From Streptomyces albidoflavus (GTDB lineage Bacteria > Actinomycetota > Actinomycetes > Streptomycetales > Streptomycetaceae), in assembly GCF_000719955.1 (NCBI RefSeq), contig NZ_JOII01000031.1, positions 1-64,000 of the forward strand: a stretch of 64,000 nucleotides of DNA. The letters are read 5' to 3'. The notes beneath the pieces are model-generated. The model saw only the letters and a list, made by a program, of their open reading frames with translations. It searched no databases and had not been told where the DNA came from. Below, piece after piece: positions 24,131-31,668 of this stretch (its first letter is position 1; each line of letters opens with the position of its first letter). Position numbers and translations under genes: made by a program.

Positions 24131-25357
24131 ATGCAGCTTCGGTACAACTTCCGTGTGTACCCGAGCGCCGGTCAGCGCGGCGCGTTGTCGAAGGCGTTCG
24201 GGTGTGCGCGCGTGGTCTTCAACGACGGGCTTCGCGCTCGGCAGGAAGCGCACGCGGCGGGGCTGCCGTATATCAAGGACGCTGACCTCCAGAAGCAGGT
24301 TGTCACCGCCGCCAAGCGAACGGAGGGGCGGGAATGGCTTGGCGAAGTCTCCTCGGTGGTGCTGGTGCAGTCTCTTCGGGATCTGCATACCGCGTACCGG
24401 AACTTCTTCAACTCGGTCAGCGGTAAGCGCAAGGGGCCTAAGGTCGCTCCGCCTCGATTCAAGTCCAAGCACGACAACCGGCAGGCCATCCGGCTCACGG
24501 TGAATGGCTTTTCGCTCCGGTCGGACGGCCGTCTGTACATCGCCAAAGTCGGAGACCTGTACGTGCGCTGGTCGCGTCAGCTTCCTGCGGCGCCGACCAG
24601 CGTCACCGTCACCAAGGACGCCTCGAACCGCTACTGGGCCAGCTTCGTCGTGGACACTGAGCGCGACGTCCTGCCCGAGCTGGACACGGAAGTGGGTATC
24701 GACCTCGGGCTTACTTACTTCGCAGTGCTCTCCGACGGTCGCAAGATCGAGTCCCCGAAGTTCCTCCGCCGCGCGGAGAAGAAGCTCGGGAGGATGCAGC
24801 GATCACTTTCGCGCAAGGAGAAGGGTTCGAAGAACCGGGCGAAGGCCCGCGCCAAGGTTGCACGCCAGCACGCCAAGGTTGGGGACCGGCGCAGGGACTG
24901 GCACCACAAGGAATCCACCAGGGTCATCCGTGAGAACCAAGCGGTGTACGTGGAAGATCTCCTGGTGTCCGGCCTCGGACGTACCCGGCTCGCCAAATCA
25001 GTGCACGACGCCGGATGGGCACAGTTCCTGACGATGCTGGAGTACAAGGCGGCCCTGTACGGCCGGACCTTCGCCAAGGTGGGCCGAGCCTTCCCGTCCT
25101 CCCAGGTCTGCTCGGTCTGCGGGCTTCGGGACGGCCCCAAGCCCCTGCACATCCGCGAGTGGACGTGCGGCAAGTGCGCCACCATCCACAACCGCGACCA
25201 CAACGCATCACGCAACGTGCTTCTCGAAGGACGTCGCATCGTCGCCGCCGGACGGGCGGAGACACCAAACGCCTGTGGAGCGCCAGTTAGACGGGCATAC
25301 ATGCCCGCGAGGCGCGGTGAAGCAGGAACCCACCGAGCCCCGCGACGCGGGCAGTAG
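24131..25357 (+). CDS. tnpB: TnpB RNA-guided nuclease (RuvC), element 1
   Basis: A 408-residue TnpB, the omega-RNA-guided DNA nuclease of IS200/IS605 elements and ancestor of Cas12. RuvC motifs are intact: D191 in VGIDLGLTYFAVL, E275 in AVYVEDLLVSGL, and D356 in HNRDHNASRNVL. The zinc ribbon is C327/C330 and C346/C349. The N-terminal YNFRVYPSAGQRGALSKAFG is typical. Length is normal, so it is likely active. The ATG at 24131 lies 6 nt after a -10 hexamer. Base composition is less GC-rich than its neighbours, consistent with transfer. The 3' end leads straight into the omega-RNA hairpin. Confidence 0.92.
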   Translation: MQLRYNFRVYPSAGQRGALSKAFGCARVVFNDGLRARQEAHAAGLPYIKDADLQKQVVTAAKRTEGREWLGEVSSVVLVQSLRDLHTAYRNFFNSVSGKRKGPKVAPPRFKSKHDNRQAIRLTVNGFSLRSDGRLYIAKVGDLYVRWSRQLPAAPTSVTVTKDASNRYWASFVVDTERDVLPELDTEVGIDLGLTYFAVLSDGRKIESPKFLRRAEKKLGRMQRSLSRKEKGSKNRAKARAKVARQHAKVGDRRRDWHHKESTRVIRENQAVYVEDLLVSGLGRTRLAKSVHDAGWAQFLTMLEYKAALYGRTFAKVGRAFPSSQVCSVCGLRDGPKPLHIREWTCGKCATIHNRDHNASRNVLLEGRRIVAAGRAETPNACGAPVRRAYMPARRGEAGTHRAPRRGQ

Positions 25358-25396
25358 GAATCCCAGCCGATGAGCTTTAGGCGGGGAGGACGTCAA
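25357..25396 (+). ncRNA. omega-RNA 3' scaffold / right end of element 1
   Basis: TCCCAGCC (25361-25368) pairs with GGCGGGGA (25380-25387) with one mismatch, followed by GGACGTCAA. This is the conserved right-end form of TnpB elements, where the guide RNA scaffold ends and the guide (the flanking DNA from 25397) begins. The full RNA probably starts within the tnpB 3' region. Confidence 0.6.
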
Positions 25397-25697
25397 GATG
25401 TCGAAGGTGAACCACGCCGACTGACTACTGGACGCCTGGTGGACCTGCGTCGCGCAGCCTCAGGTGCGGGAACGGGTGGTGGTAGGGCGCAGTCGGAGTG
25501 AAGTGCTTGCCCGCCGGTGCGGCGGCCGAGGTGTTGCTGGCGGCCAGGCTCTGGCCGAAGGCCAAGGCGGCCCCGAGGATGCTGCCGGGGCACCGGAGTG
25601 CGGCGCGGCGGTGGCGGCATGCTTGACGTGGGACGAAGCTGCTGGCAGCGTGCCCAGCGACATCCGTCGCCGTCACCGCAGACCATCGGGGGAACCC
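25397..25697. other. intergenic stretch after element 1
   Basis: About 300 bp without a supported gene. A short open frame on the minus strand (25425-25676) has an Ala-rich stretch (LGAALAFGQSLAASNTSAAA) but no recognisable domain or ribosome binding site. It may be a remnant of a gene broken near the insertion. Confidence 0.35.
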
Positions 25698-26135
25698 GTG
25701 CCCAAGCGAACACCGCGAGGCCGGACCGCCGCCCTCCTCCTGTGCGCCCCCCTGCTCGCCCTCACCGCCGCCTGCGGCTCCGGCGACGACGCCCCGGCCC
25801 CCACGCCCACCGGCACCTCCGCCGAGCCCGCGCCCAGCCCCGCCACCACCGGCCCCGCCGGTCCGCTCACCGGCGTCTGGGACAAGGCCGACCCGGAAGC
25901 CCCGGCCACCCTCACCGTCAGCGACGACGGGGCCGTCACCCTCACGGCCGAGGACGCCACCTGCAACGGCGAGGCCCAGCGCGCCGGCCGCACCGCGTAC
26001 ACCGCCGCCCTCACCTGCACCTCGGGCCCCGACCGCACCCTCACCCTGACCCTCCCCGACGCCGAACCGGCCCGGACGCTGACGGTCACCGGCGAAGGGA
26101 AGCGGGGGCCGGGGACCTACGAGCGGACCACCTGA
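25698..26135 (+). CDS. small secreted lipoprotein
   Basis: A 145-residue lipoprotein: basic start (PKRTPRGR), hydrophobic TAALLLCAPLLALTAAC with lipobox LTAAC, a Pro/Thr/Ala linker (about 35-60), then a small beta-rich domain (GVWDKADPEAPATLTVSDDG and onward) with two cysteines (ATCNGE and LTCTSG) likely to pair. The layout suggests a short extracellular binding or inhibitor-like domain. The GTG at 25698 follows GGGGGAA. I recognise no named family. It is convergent with the next gene. Confidence 0.75.
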   Translation: MPKRTPRGRTAALLLCAPLLALTAACGSGDDAPAPTPTGTSAEPAPSPATTGPAGPLTGVWDKADPEAPATLTVSDDGAVTLTAEDATCNGEAQRAGRTAYTAALTCTSGPDRTLTLTLPDAEPARTLTVTGEGKRGPGTYERTT

Positions 26136-26151
26136 GCCCTCGCACGAACGA

Positions 26152-26177
26152 GGCTCCCGGCGGGACCGCCAGGAGCC
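26152..26177. terminator. hairpin between convergent genes
   Basis: GGCTCCCGGCGG (26152-26163) pairs with CCGCCAGGAGCC (26166-26177) with one mismatch. Confidence 0.65.
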
Positions 26178-26201
26178 CCGCGTCCAGCGGTACGACGTGG
26201 A

Positions 26202-26588
26202 TCAGCAGGTCGAGCGGCTGTCGATGCGTATGCCGGTCAGCGTTCCGCTGACGATCCCGATACTCGTCTTCGGCGGAAGGCAGGTGGTGATGCCGTTCGC
26301 CCGGCGGATGTAGGCGACATCGTCGTTGCGGGTGTTCTGGACGACCAGGTTCGGTCCGGACGGCCGGGACGGCAGGTCCTGGAACCCACTGGTGACGTCC
26401 TGGAACTGCCCGATCCTCGTACCGTTCTTGAACAGACAGACGTACGGGTACGAACAGGTGTCAGCCGCGGCCCGGACGGGCGCGGGCGTGGAGGCGGAGG
26501 CGGAGGCGGCCGTCTGGGCGGCGACCGACACGCCGCCCGCCATGGCCAGGGTCATGGCCACGGCGCCCAAGGTGCGTGCTCTTCTCAC
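26202..26588 (-). CDS. small secreted Cys-rich protein (peptidase-inhibitor I36-like)
   Basis: A 128-residue exported protein: signal peptide RRARTLGAVAMTLAMAGGVS then AAQTAASASA, and a mature domain with CSYPYVCLFKNGTRIGQFQD. That resembles the YxCLYxN pattern of secreted actinobacterial I36-like inhibitors. Cysteines at the C-terminus (TTCLPPK and the terminal STC) could complete two disulfides. The GTG at 26588 was chosen because AAAGGG lies 6 nt upstream. The ATG at 26603 is an alternative with a poor site. Inhibitor activity is an inference. Confidence 0.65.
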   Translation of the reverse strand: MRRARTLGAVAMTLAMAGGVSVAAQTAASASASTPAPVRAAADTCSYPYVCLFKNGTRIGQFQDVTSGFQDLPSRPSGPNLVVQNTRNDDVAYIRRANGITTCLPPKTSIGIVSGTLTGIRIDSRSTC

Positions 26589-26847
26589 GTCAAACCCTTT
26601 CATCACGAGGACGTTTCGAGGTTGGCGTTGCCCTGGAGAATCTGCCGGGGAGCGCCGGTGATCGCCAGCGGCATATCGGTCGTTCGGCGCGCGCCAATTC
26701 GGCCGTACGGCACGGCTGTCGCCGTATCGCCGAACACTTCCGGCCCCTGTGGCGCATCGCTCCCCCGAGCCGCCTGGCGAAACCAATTGCCCCGGCGATA
26801 GCGTCAGTTCCTACAGTCCGCACTTTCGCCCCCACCGGGAGTCACAC

Positions 26848-27513
26848 GTGAACCGCCGAACGTTGCCCGCCCTCACCGCCCTCGCCACGGCGACCACCCT
26901 CCTCCTGACCGCGTGCGGCGGGGAGTCACCGGAGGCGGACGAGAAGATTCCGGGAGCGGGGGAGAGCTCGGCTGAGGCTTCGGCTTCGCCGAGTGAGAAG
27001 GGGGATGACGGGATCGATCGGCCGGAGATCGAATTCCCGGATGACTTCAAGATGACGTTCGAAGAGGTCAAGGGGACTGACGCCGATGGTGCGGCGGCAT
27101 CTGCTGATGCAGAGAACTTCATGAAATCGATCCAGCACGCCATCTTTGAGGGTGACCCCGAAAGTGCTGTGTACAAGTTCTACATCGACCCGATGAGCGA
27201 GGCCCACGAGTACGCCAAGTTCCAGGTCACGCAGTACGTGGAACACGGTTGGGTTCTCACGGGAGAGTTGCGGCAGTCGAACGTCAAGGTTTCCGAACCG
27301 AAGACTGAAGGAGTCCGAGTCGTCTCGTTCTGCTCCGACGAGTCCAAGGCCGCCGGTAAGGAAGCGAAGACGGGAAAGAAGGTCCCCGACAAGGACTTTG
27401 GGAGCCCGTACATCTCCTTCGAAGTGCTGATGAAGCAGGCGAAGTCGCAGAAGGGCTTGTGGCGTGCCAGCAAGGTCAAGACGGAGAGGGGTGGCTCGCA
27501 GTGCGCCGGCTGA
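26848..27513 (+). CDS. lipoprotein of unknown function
   Basis: A 221-residue lipoprotein: NRRTLPALTALATATTLLL then lipobox LTAC at about residue 23, an acidic Ser/Glu/Ala linker, and a folded domain (about 75-215) with the segment HAIFEGDPESAVYKFYIDPM and a disulfide-candidate pair (FCSDES and the C-terminal GSQCAG). The DNA (about 26950-27480) has noticeably more A and T than neighbouring genes. The next gene begins 13 bp before this stop codon, so the two are translationally coupled. Confidence 0.75.
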   Translation: MNRRTLPALTALATATTLLLTACGGESPEADEKIPGAGESSAEASASPSEKGDDGIDRPEIEFPDDFKMTFEEVKGTDADGAAASADAENFMKSIQHAIFEGDPESAVYKFYIDPMSEAHEYAKFQVTQYVEHGWVLTGELRQSNVKVSEPKTEGVRVVSFCSDESKAAGKEAKTGKKVPDKDFGSPYISFEVLMKQAKSQKGLWRASKVKTERGGSQCAG

Positions 27514-28535
27514 GGACCACCGTCCTCGTGGCGGGAATTTCGTCGCTCTGCCTGGTCAGTGCCGTAAGCCCTGCCTTGGCGGTTCCGCTCGACAATGCTG
27601 AGGGCGCCGGTGGCCGGGAGGGCGACACTCTGACCGCAGAGGTCGAGGTGATCACGTACGACACTTCCAAGAATGGAAGCGGGCCTTCGGCGGGGGCAGT
27701 GTCAAGAGTTCCCTCAGACTGGACGCCGCCGCCCTGCTGGTATGCGCCCAAGTGGACCCCGGACGAACTCCGCGACTACTACCAGCGGGGCCACGAAGCG
27801 ATCCATCACGATCCCGGTATGCCGCCCGAGGCGATCAACGAATGGAGCGAGGAGCGGCGCAACTACATCGACGGGGAATACGAGGACTTCAACCGGGAGA
27901 AGGACGGCGAAGGGATGTGGTGGGGTGCCGTTCAGAACCCCAACGCACCCCTGGACGAACAATTTGCCTGCGAACGAGTCCCCTTCTGGGCCGACAACGG
28001 TGAAACCCCCGATGTCGAGAACATCATCACCCCCGAGATTCTCGCCGGGCTGGCCTACGAGCAGATCAAGGTGCCCGGGACCGAGGTGACCCTTGCGCCC
28101 GGTGGGAAGAGCAAGGTGAATCTGCCGACGTGGGCGTGGCTGGACGGTGGGGAGTTCAAGCCGGTGGCCGTGACGGCCTCGTTGGCGGTGGGTGGGCTGG
28201 ACATGTCGGCGACGACGACGGCGACGCCCAAGTCCCTGCGGATCGAGCCGGGCACGAAGGACGCGCGGCTGCACCCGGCGTCGGGGGAGTGCACCATCAA
28301 CGATGACGGCTCGATCGGGGAGCCGTACGCCAAGGGGAAGGCGGACCAGGAGCCGCCGTGCGGGGTGACCTACCTGCGCTCGTCCGGTGACGGGTCGTAC
28401 GCCATGGAGGCGACCGTGACCTGGGAGATCAGCTGGACCGGGACCGGTGTGGCAGCACCGCAGGCGCTGCCGGACGGGACGTTCGGGAACGAGCAGGCGG
28501 TCGAGGTCGAGGAGATTCAGTCGATCAACCGGTGA
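27501..28535 (+). CDS. secreted protein coupled to the lipoprotein
   Basis: A 344-residue exported protein with a signal peptide (RRLRTTVLVAGISSLCLVSA then VSPALA). The mature part starts with an acidic segment. A Trp/Tyr-rich stretch follows (CWYAPKWTPDELRDYYQRGH), then WWGAVQNPNAPLDEQFACER, then a beta-rich C-terminal domain (KSKVNLPTWAWLDGGEFKPV, CGVTYLRSSGDGSYAMEATV). There is no C-terminal anchor. The GTG at 27501 overlaps the preceding lipoprotein gene, with GAGGGG upstream. I do not recognise the family. The pair probably works together at the cell surface. Confidence 0.75.
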   Translation: MRRLRTTVLVAGISSLCLVSAVSPALAVPLDNAEGAGGREGDTLTAEVEVITYDTSKNGSGPSAGAVSRVPSDWTPPPCWYAPKWTPDELRDYYQRGHEAIHHDPGMPPEAINEWSEERRNYIDGEYEDFNREKDGEGMWWGAVQNPNAPLDEQFACERVPFWADNGETPDVENIITPEILAGLAYEQIKVPGTEVTLAPGGKSKVNLPTWAWLDGGEFKPVAVTASLAVGGLDMSATTTATPKSLRIEPGTKDARLHPASGECTINDDGSIGEPYAKGKADQEPPCGVTYLRSSGDGSYAMEATVTWEISWTGTGVAAPQALPDGTFGNEQAVEVEEIQSINR

Positions 28536-28544
28536 CGGGGTCCG

Positions 28545-28570
28545 GGGAGGGGCGGGGGCCCGCTCCTCCC
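28545..28570. terminator. hairpin between convergent units
   Basis: GGGAGGGGCGGG (28545-28556) pairs with CCCGCTCCTCCC (28559-28570) with one mismatch. It separates the rightward secreted-protein pair from the leftward protease operon. Confidence 0.6.
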
Positions 28571-29349
28571 TAGTCGCTGGTCCGGGTGAGGCGTACGGCC
28601 TTGTCGGTCAGGGTCGCCACCTCGAACTCCACCCCGGCGAACTCCACGGTGTCCCCGGCCCGTACGTCCTCGTAGCCGGCGACGGGGACGGTGGCGCAGT
28701 TGGCGTCGAGGCCGGCGGTGCCGGTGTCCGGGTGGACGTAGGCGACCGTGACGGAGAGGCCGGTGGGGAAGCGCTGGACGCCGCCGTTGGCGAGGAGGGC
28801 GAGGGTGTCGCCCTTGGCCGGGAAGCCCTGGGCGGCGGCCTTGCGGACGGCGGGGTTGGTGGTGAAGCAGAGGGTGTCGTCGGCGGCGCCCTGGCGGGGT
28901 TCGAGTGAGGCGGGTTCGGCGGCGAGGGCGGCGCGGTCCTCGGCGGACTCCGGTTCCAGGACGACGCGGTGGGCGCAGACCTGCCGGACGGTGTAGGCGT
29001 GGCCGGAGACGGTGACCTCGGCGCCGGGTGCCACCTTCCACTCCTCCTGGCCGGAGGCGTACGTGGCGCCGTCGCGCAGGGTGGCCGTGCGCCGCGTGCC
29101 GTCGGCGGTGGCGTCCGCGTACTGCACGCCGCCCCCGCCGGGAAGCTTGAAGCCGCCGCCGCGCAGGACGTGGACGGTGGCGCCGGGGTCCTCACCGACG
29201 CAGGCGGGGCCCTTGTCGCGGGCGGCCGGGGTCGGCTTGCCGGTGTCGCCGCCGCCCTCGCCGCCGGGGTCGGGGGACGTACCGCACCCGGCGAGCGCCA
29301 GCAGGGTCAGGGCGGCAGCCGTTGCCGCGCCCGCGCCGTACCTACGCAT
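28570..29349 (-). CDS. lipoprotein with two copies of a shared beta domain (candidate immunity)
   Basis: A 259-residue lipoprotein: RRYGAGAATAAALTLLALAG with lipobox LAGC at about residue 22, a Gly/Pro-rich linker, then two related beta domains. The ends APGAEVTVSGHAYTVRQVCA (about 108-127) and RAGDTVEFAGVEFEVATLTD (about 229-248) look like each other. Both also resemble the end of the 100-residue protein encoded just upstream (TPGDTVEITGDAWRVAEVDY). Its ATG overlaps the preceding stop codon by 8 bp, so it is the last gene of the protease operon. A surface-anchored immunity role is an inference. Confidence 0.7.
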   Translation of the reverse strand: MRRYGAGAATAAALTLLALAGCGTSPDPGGEGGGDTGKPTPAARDKGPACVGEDPGATVHVLRGGGFKLPGGGGVQYADATADGTRRTATLRDGATYASGQEEWKVAPGAEVTVSGHAYTVRQVCAHRVVLEPESAEDRAALAAEPASLEPRQGAADDTLCFTTNPAVRKAAAQGFPAKGDTLALLANGGVQRFPTGLSVTVAYVHPDTGTAGLDANCATVPVAGYEDVRAGDTVEFAGVEFEVATLTDKAVRLTRTSD

Positions 29350-29644
29350 GGGCGCGCTCCAGGACGATCCGGGTGCGGTAGTCGACCTCGGCGACGCGCC
29401 AGGCGTCGCCGGTGATCTCGACGGTGTCGCCGGGGGTCAGGTCGTCGTGCTCGACGAGGGGCCGGCCGGCGCTGCTGATCTGGATGCGGCCGTGCACCGA
29501 GGGCTGGGCGAAGATCGTCGCCACGATGCGGTGGGTGTGGCCCTCGTGCTCGACGGAGTACGGGACGTGGTAGCGCAGCACCCAGCGCCCGTCGAACTCG
29601 AAGGGGTACTTGACCTGCGGTGCTGCCGCGTCGTCAGGGGACAT
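29342..29644 (-). CDS. 100-residue cytosolic protein (candidate immunity, shared beta domain)
   Basis: A 100-residue protein with no signal peptide, consisting of a single beta-rich domain: WVLRYHVPYSVEHEGHTHRI, then LTPGDTVEITGDAWRVAEVD. The domain is repeated twice in the lipoprotein downstream. Its ATG at 29644 overlaps the end of the calpain-like protease gene by 11 bp, with GAGGCG upstream. Tight coupling directly after a putative toxic protease is the usual position for an immunity protein, but this is inferred from position only. Confidence 0.7.
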   Translation of the reverse strand: MSPDDAAAPQVKYPFEFDGRWVLRYHVPYSVEHEGHTHRIVATIFAQPSVHGRIQISSAGRPLVEHDDLTPGDTVEITGDAWRVAEVDYRTRIVLERAHA

Positions 29645-31130
29645 CGAACGCCTCGGGGTAGTGGAAGTACTTGTCGAGCTGGTCCTGGCTCACGGTGATC
29701 GGCGCGTAGCCCTGCACACCCCAGGGGTTGCCGAGGATGACCTTGCCGTCGTCGGTGAAGCCGCGCACGTAGTAGGCGTGGTTAGTGTGGTAGGTGCTGC
29801 CCCACTCCTTGGGGTGGTCCTTGTCGAGGCTCTCGTCGTCCGGGGTGGAGAGGGTGACGACCTGGCCGGACTCGTACGCCTCGCGCAGCCGGTCGATGTC
29901 CTTGTCCTGGCTCTGGCCGATGCCGAGGAAGCCGCCGGTCTCCAGGTCCTCGCCTTCCTGGCCGGTCAGGTACGGGGCGGACTTCTTGGGGTCGTCGCCC
30001 TCGATGCCGCCGTAGCCGCGTTCGCCCTCACCGTCCTCGGAGTAGACCATCGCGAACGCCTTCTCGTAGTACGCGGGCCAGGTCTCGCCGTTGCCGTACG
30101 TGCTGATCGGGTTGCCGTTCTGGTCGGTCGGGAGGTCGGCGGTCATGGTCACCCAGTGGTGGTTGCCCTCCTTGTCCCAGACGCGGACGCTGACGGTGCC
30201 GTTGGGGTTCTCCTTGATGCCCTCCTCGATGAACCGGGGGTTCTGCTGGGAGAGCCCGGCCAGCGAGGCGACGTACCAGCAGTCGCCGAACTGGTTCTGG
30301 CTGACGTCGTCGGCGGAGACCCCGTCGCGGAAGAGCGGGTCGGAGGGCGGCGCCCAGTGGATGCCGTTGTTGGTCTGGCCGTTCTGGTTGTTCCCGCCTT
30401 CCTCGTACGCGCCCGTGTTGGTGAAGGTGGGCTGCATGTCGGGGAAGGCGGTCTGGAACTTGGCCACGTTCTCCGGGCTGATCCTGGACAGCATCAGGCT
30501 GAGCGTGTCCCGGCGTTCGGCCTCGGGCAGGCCGTTCTTGTCGAACGGGTTCCAGCCGGAGTCGTCGGTGTTGGTGAGCAGTTCGTTGTAGAACGCGAGG
30601 TCCCGTGGGGAGGACTTCGAGAAGAAGACGTCCAGTTCGGCGGCGGTCAGGCCGTCCAGTTCGGCGGCGATCCTCTCCAGGTCGTCCCGGTTGCCGTTGG
30701 TGCCGAAGTCGGTGGTGCGCAGGTCCTGGAAGTGGCGGCGGGCGGCGTCGATCTTCTCCGCGTCCGGCGGTTTCTCGTCGAGGAAGACGCTGCCGTCGCG
30801 GACGGGGTAGCCGAGCTTCTCCAGTTCGGCCAGGCCCTCCATCTGCTTCACGCGGCGCTTCATCGAGCCCTGCATGTCGCCCAGTTCGCCCTGGAGGGAG
30901 CCGGGCAGGCGTCGGCGGCCGCCGAAGAGAGAGGGCATGGGGATCAGGTCGCCGACCAGGCCCTGGAGGCCGGGGTCGCGGGAGGCGCTCTGGCCGGCGG
31001 GCAGGTTCTGCTGGGCGGTGGTGAGCAGGGTGGCGAGCTGGGAGTGGAGGCGTCCCGAGTCGCCGGCGAGGCGGTCCAGGTCGCCCGCGAGGGCCCGTAT
31101 CCGGGCGGCGTCGAATCCGCGGAAGGTCAT
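29634..31130 (-). CDS. calpain-like (C2 family) cysteine protease, candidate T7SS effector
   Basis: A 498-residue protein. The C-terminal half is a C2/calpain protease domain with an intact triad: C284 in QNQFGDCWYVASLAGL, H451 in TNHAYYVRGF, and N468 in ILGNPWG. The N-terminal about 250 residues are helical with coiled-coil character (RALAGDLDRLAGDSGRLHSQ and MKRRVKQMEGLAELEKLG), like the N-terminal trafficking regions of WXG/LXG effectors. There is no Sec signal. Its ATG overlaps the stop codon of the WXG-like gene as TGATG. Together these suggest an ESX-type secreted protease toxin. Secretion is an inference, because no secretion machinery is in the window. Confidence 0.8.
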   Translation of the reverse strand: MTFRGFDAARIRALAGDLDRLAGDSGRLHSQLATLLTTAQQNLPAGQSASRDPGLQGLVGDLIPMPSLFGGRRRLPGSLQGELGDMQGSMKRRVKQMEGLAELEKLGYPVRDGSVFLDEKPPDAEKIDAARRHFQDLRTTDFGTNGNRDDLERIAAELDGLTAAELDVFFSKSSPRDLAFYNELLTNTDDSGWNPFDKNGLPEAERRDTLSLMLSRISPENVAKFQTAFPDMQPTFTNTGAYEEGGNNQNGQTNNGIHWAPPSDPLFRDGVSADDVSQNQFGDCWYVASLAGLSQQNPRFIEEGIKENPNGTVSVRVWDKEGNHHWVTMTADLPTDQNGNPISTYGNGETWPAYYEKAFAMVYSEDGEGERGYGGIEGDDPKKSAPYLTGQEGEDLETGGFLGIGQSQDKDIDRLREAYESGQVVTLSTPDDESLDKDHPKEWGSTYHTNHAYYVRGFTDDGKVILGNPWGVQGYAPITVSQDQLDKYFHYPEAFDVP

Positions 31131-31471
31131 CAGTTGCCGCCCGCCTGGCTCTTGGCCTTCTCCTTGGCCTGCCGGTCCAGCTCGTCGGCCTGGCCCTCCC
31201 AGCGGGTGGCGTCGGCGAGCAGGGCGGTGCCCATGCCGTTCAGGGTGCGCTGGTGGCCCTGGAGCTTGGCGGTGCACTCGTCGGCGAACGGGCCCTGCCA
31301 GATGGCGCCCTTGCCGTCGCCGGTGGCGGCGCGCGGGGTGGCCTTCTTCACCGGGTCGTCCAGGTACGGTCCGAGGCGGCGCGCGAGGGTGCGGGCCTCG
31401 CGGGCGCACTCCCGCAGCTTCTCGGCGCGTTTCTTCAACTCGGCCTCGCCGTCCGCGTCCTTCGGCCCCAC
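31130..31471 (-). CDS. WXG100-like small helical protein
   Basis: A 113-residue, nearly all-helical, charged protein: ELKKRAEKLRECAREARTLA, a central turn GAIWQGPFADECTAKL with a W-x-G motif, and a second helix ATRWEGQADELDRQAKEKAK. This helix-WxG-helix layout fits ESAT-6/WXG100 partners of type VII effectors. The GTG at 31471 follows AGAGGAA. A longer frame exists upstream but has no conserved content. It is the first gene of a coupled four-gene operon with the protease and two candidate immunity genes. Confidence 0.75.
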   Translation of the reverse strand: MGPKDADGEAELKKRAEKLRECAREARTLARRLGPYLDDPVKKATPRAATGDGKGAIWQGPFADECTAKLQGHQRTLNGMGTALLADATRWEGQADELDRQAKEKAKSQAGGN

Positions 31472-31668
31472 GTGCGGTTCCTCTCCCCCGTCGGCGCTCT
31501 GCGTGCCGTGCTTCCGTCGGGTCGCCGGGGCGGACCCTGAGCACCGCGCGTGCAGCATACGGCCGGGCGCCTGTGGCTCCTACGGAGAGCCGGGCGTCTC
31601 CACCGGGGGCACACAACCGGCACACTCCCCGTCCCGGGAGGGTGGGGGCGGGGAGTGGCGTGGGTTGG

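Larger units (their letters stand above)
23900..25396 (+). mobile_element. IS605-type tnpB element 1 with Arc-like gene (no tnpA)
   Basis: The right end is clear: a hairpin followed by GGGGAGGACGTCAA ending at 25396, the usual TnpB right-end form. The left end is less certain. It is placed after TTCAC at 23895-23899, because the second element in this window also lies next to TCAC. Inside are a leftward Arc-like gene and a rightward tnpB. No TnpA is present, so it would need a transposase in trans. Size is about 1.5 kb. Confidence 0.7.

Noticed and set aside
25425..25676. Possible small minus-strand gene after element 1
   Set aside because: No ribosome binding site, no domain and no typical codon bias at its start; kept only as a possible remnant.
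26202..31558. Natural-product or RiPP cluster
   Set aside because: Several small secreted proteins are present but no modifying enzyme, transporter or precursor-like peptide pair.
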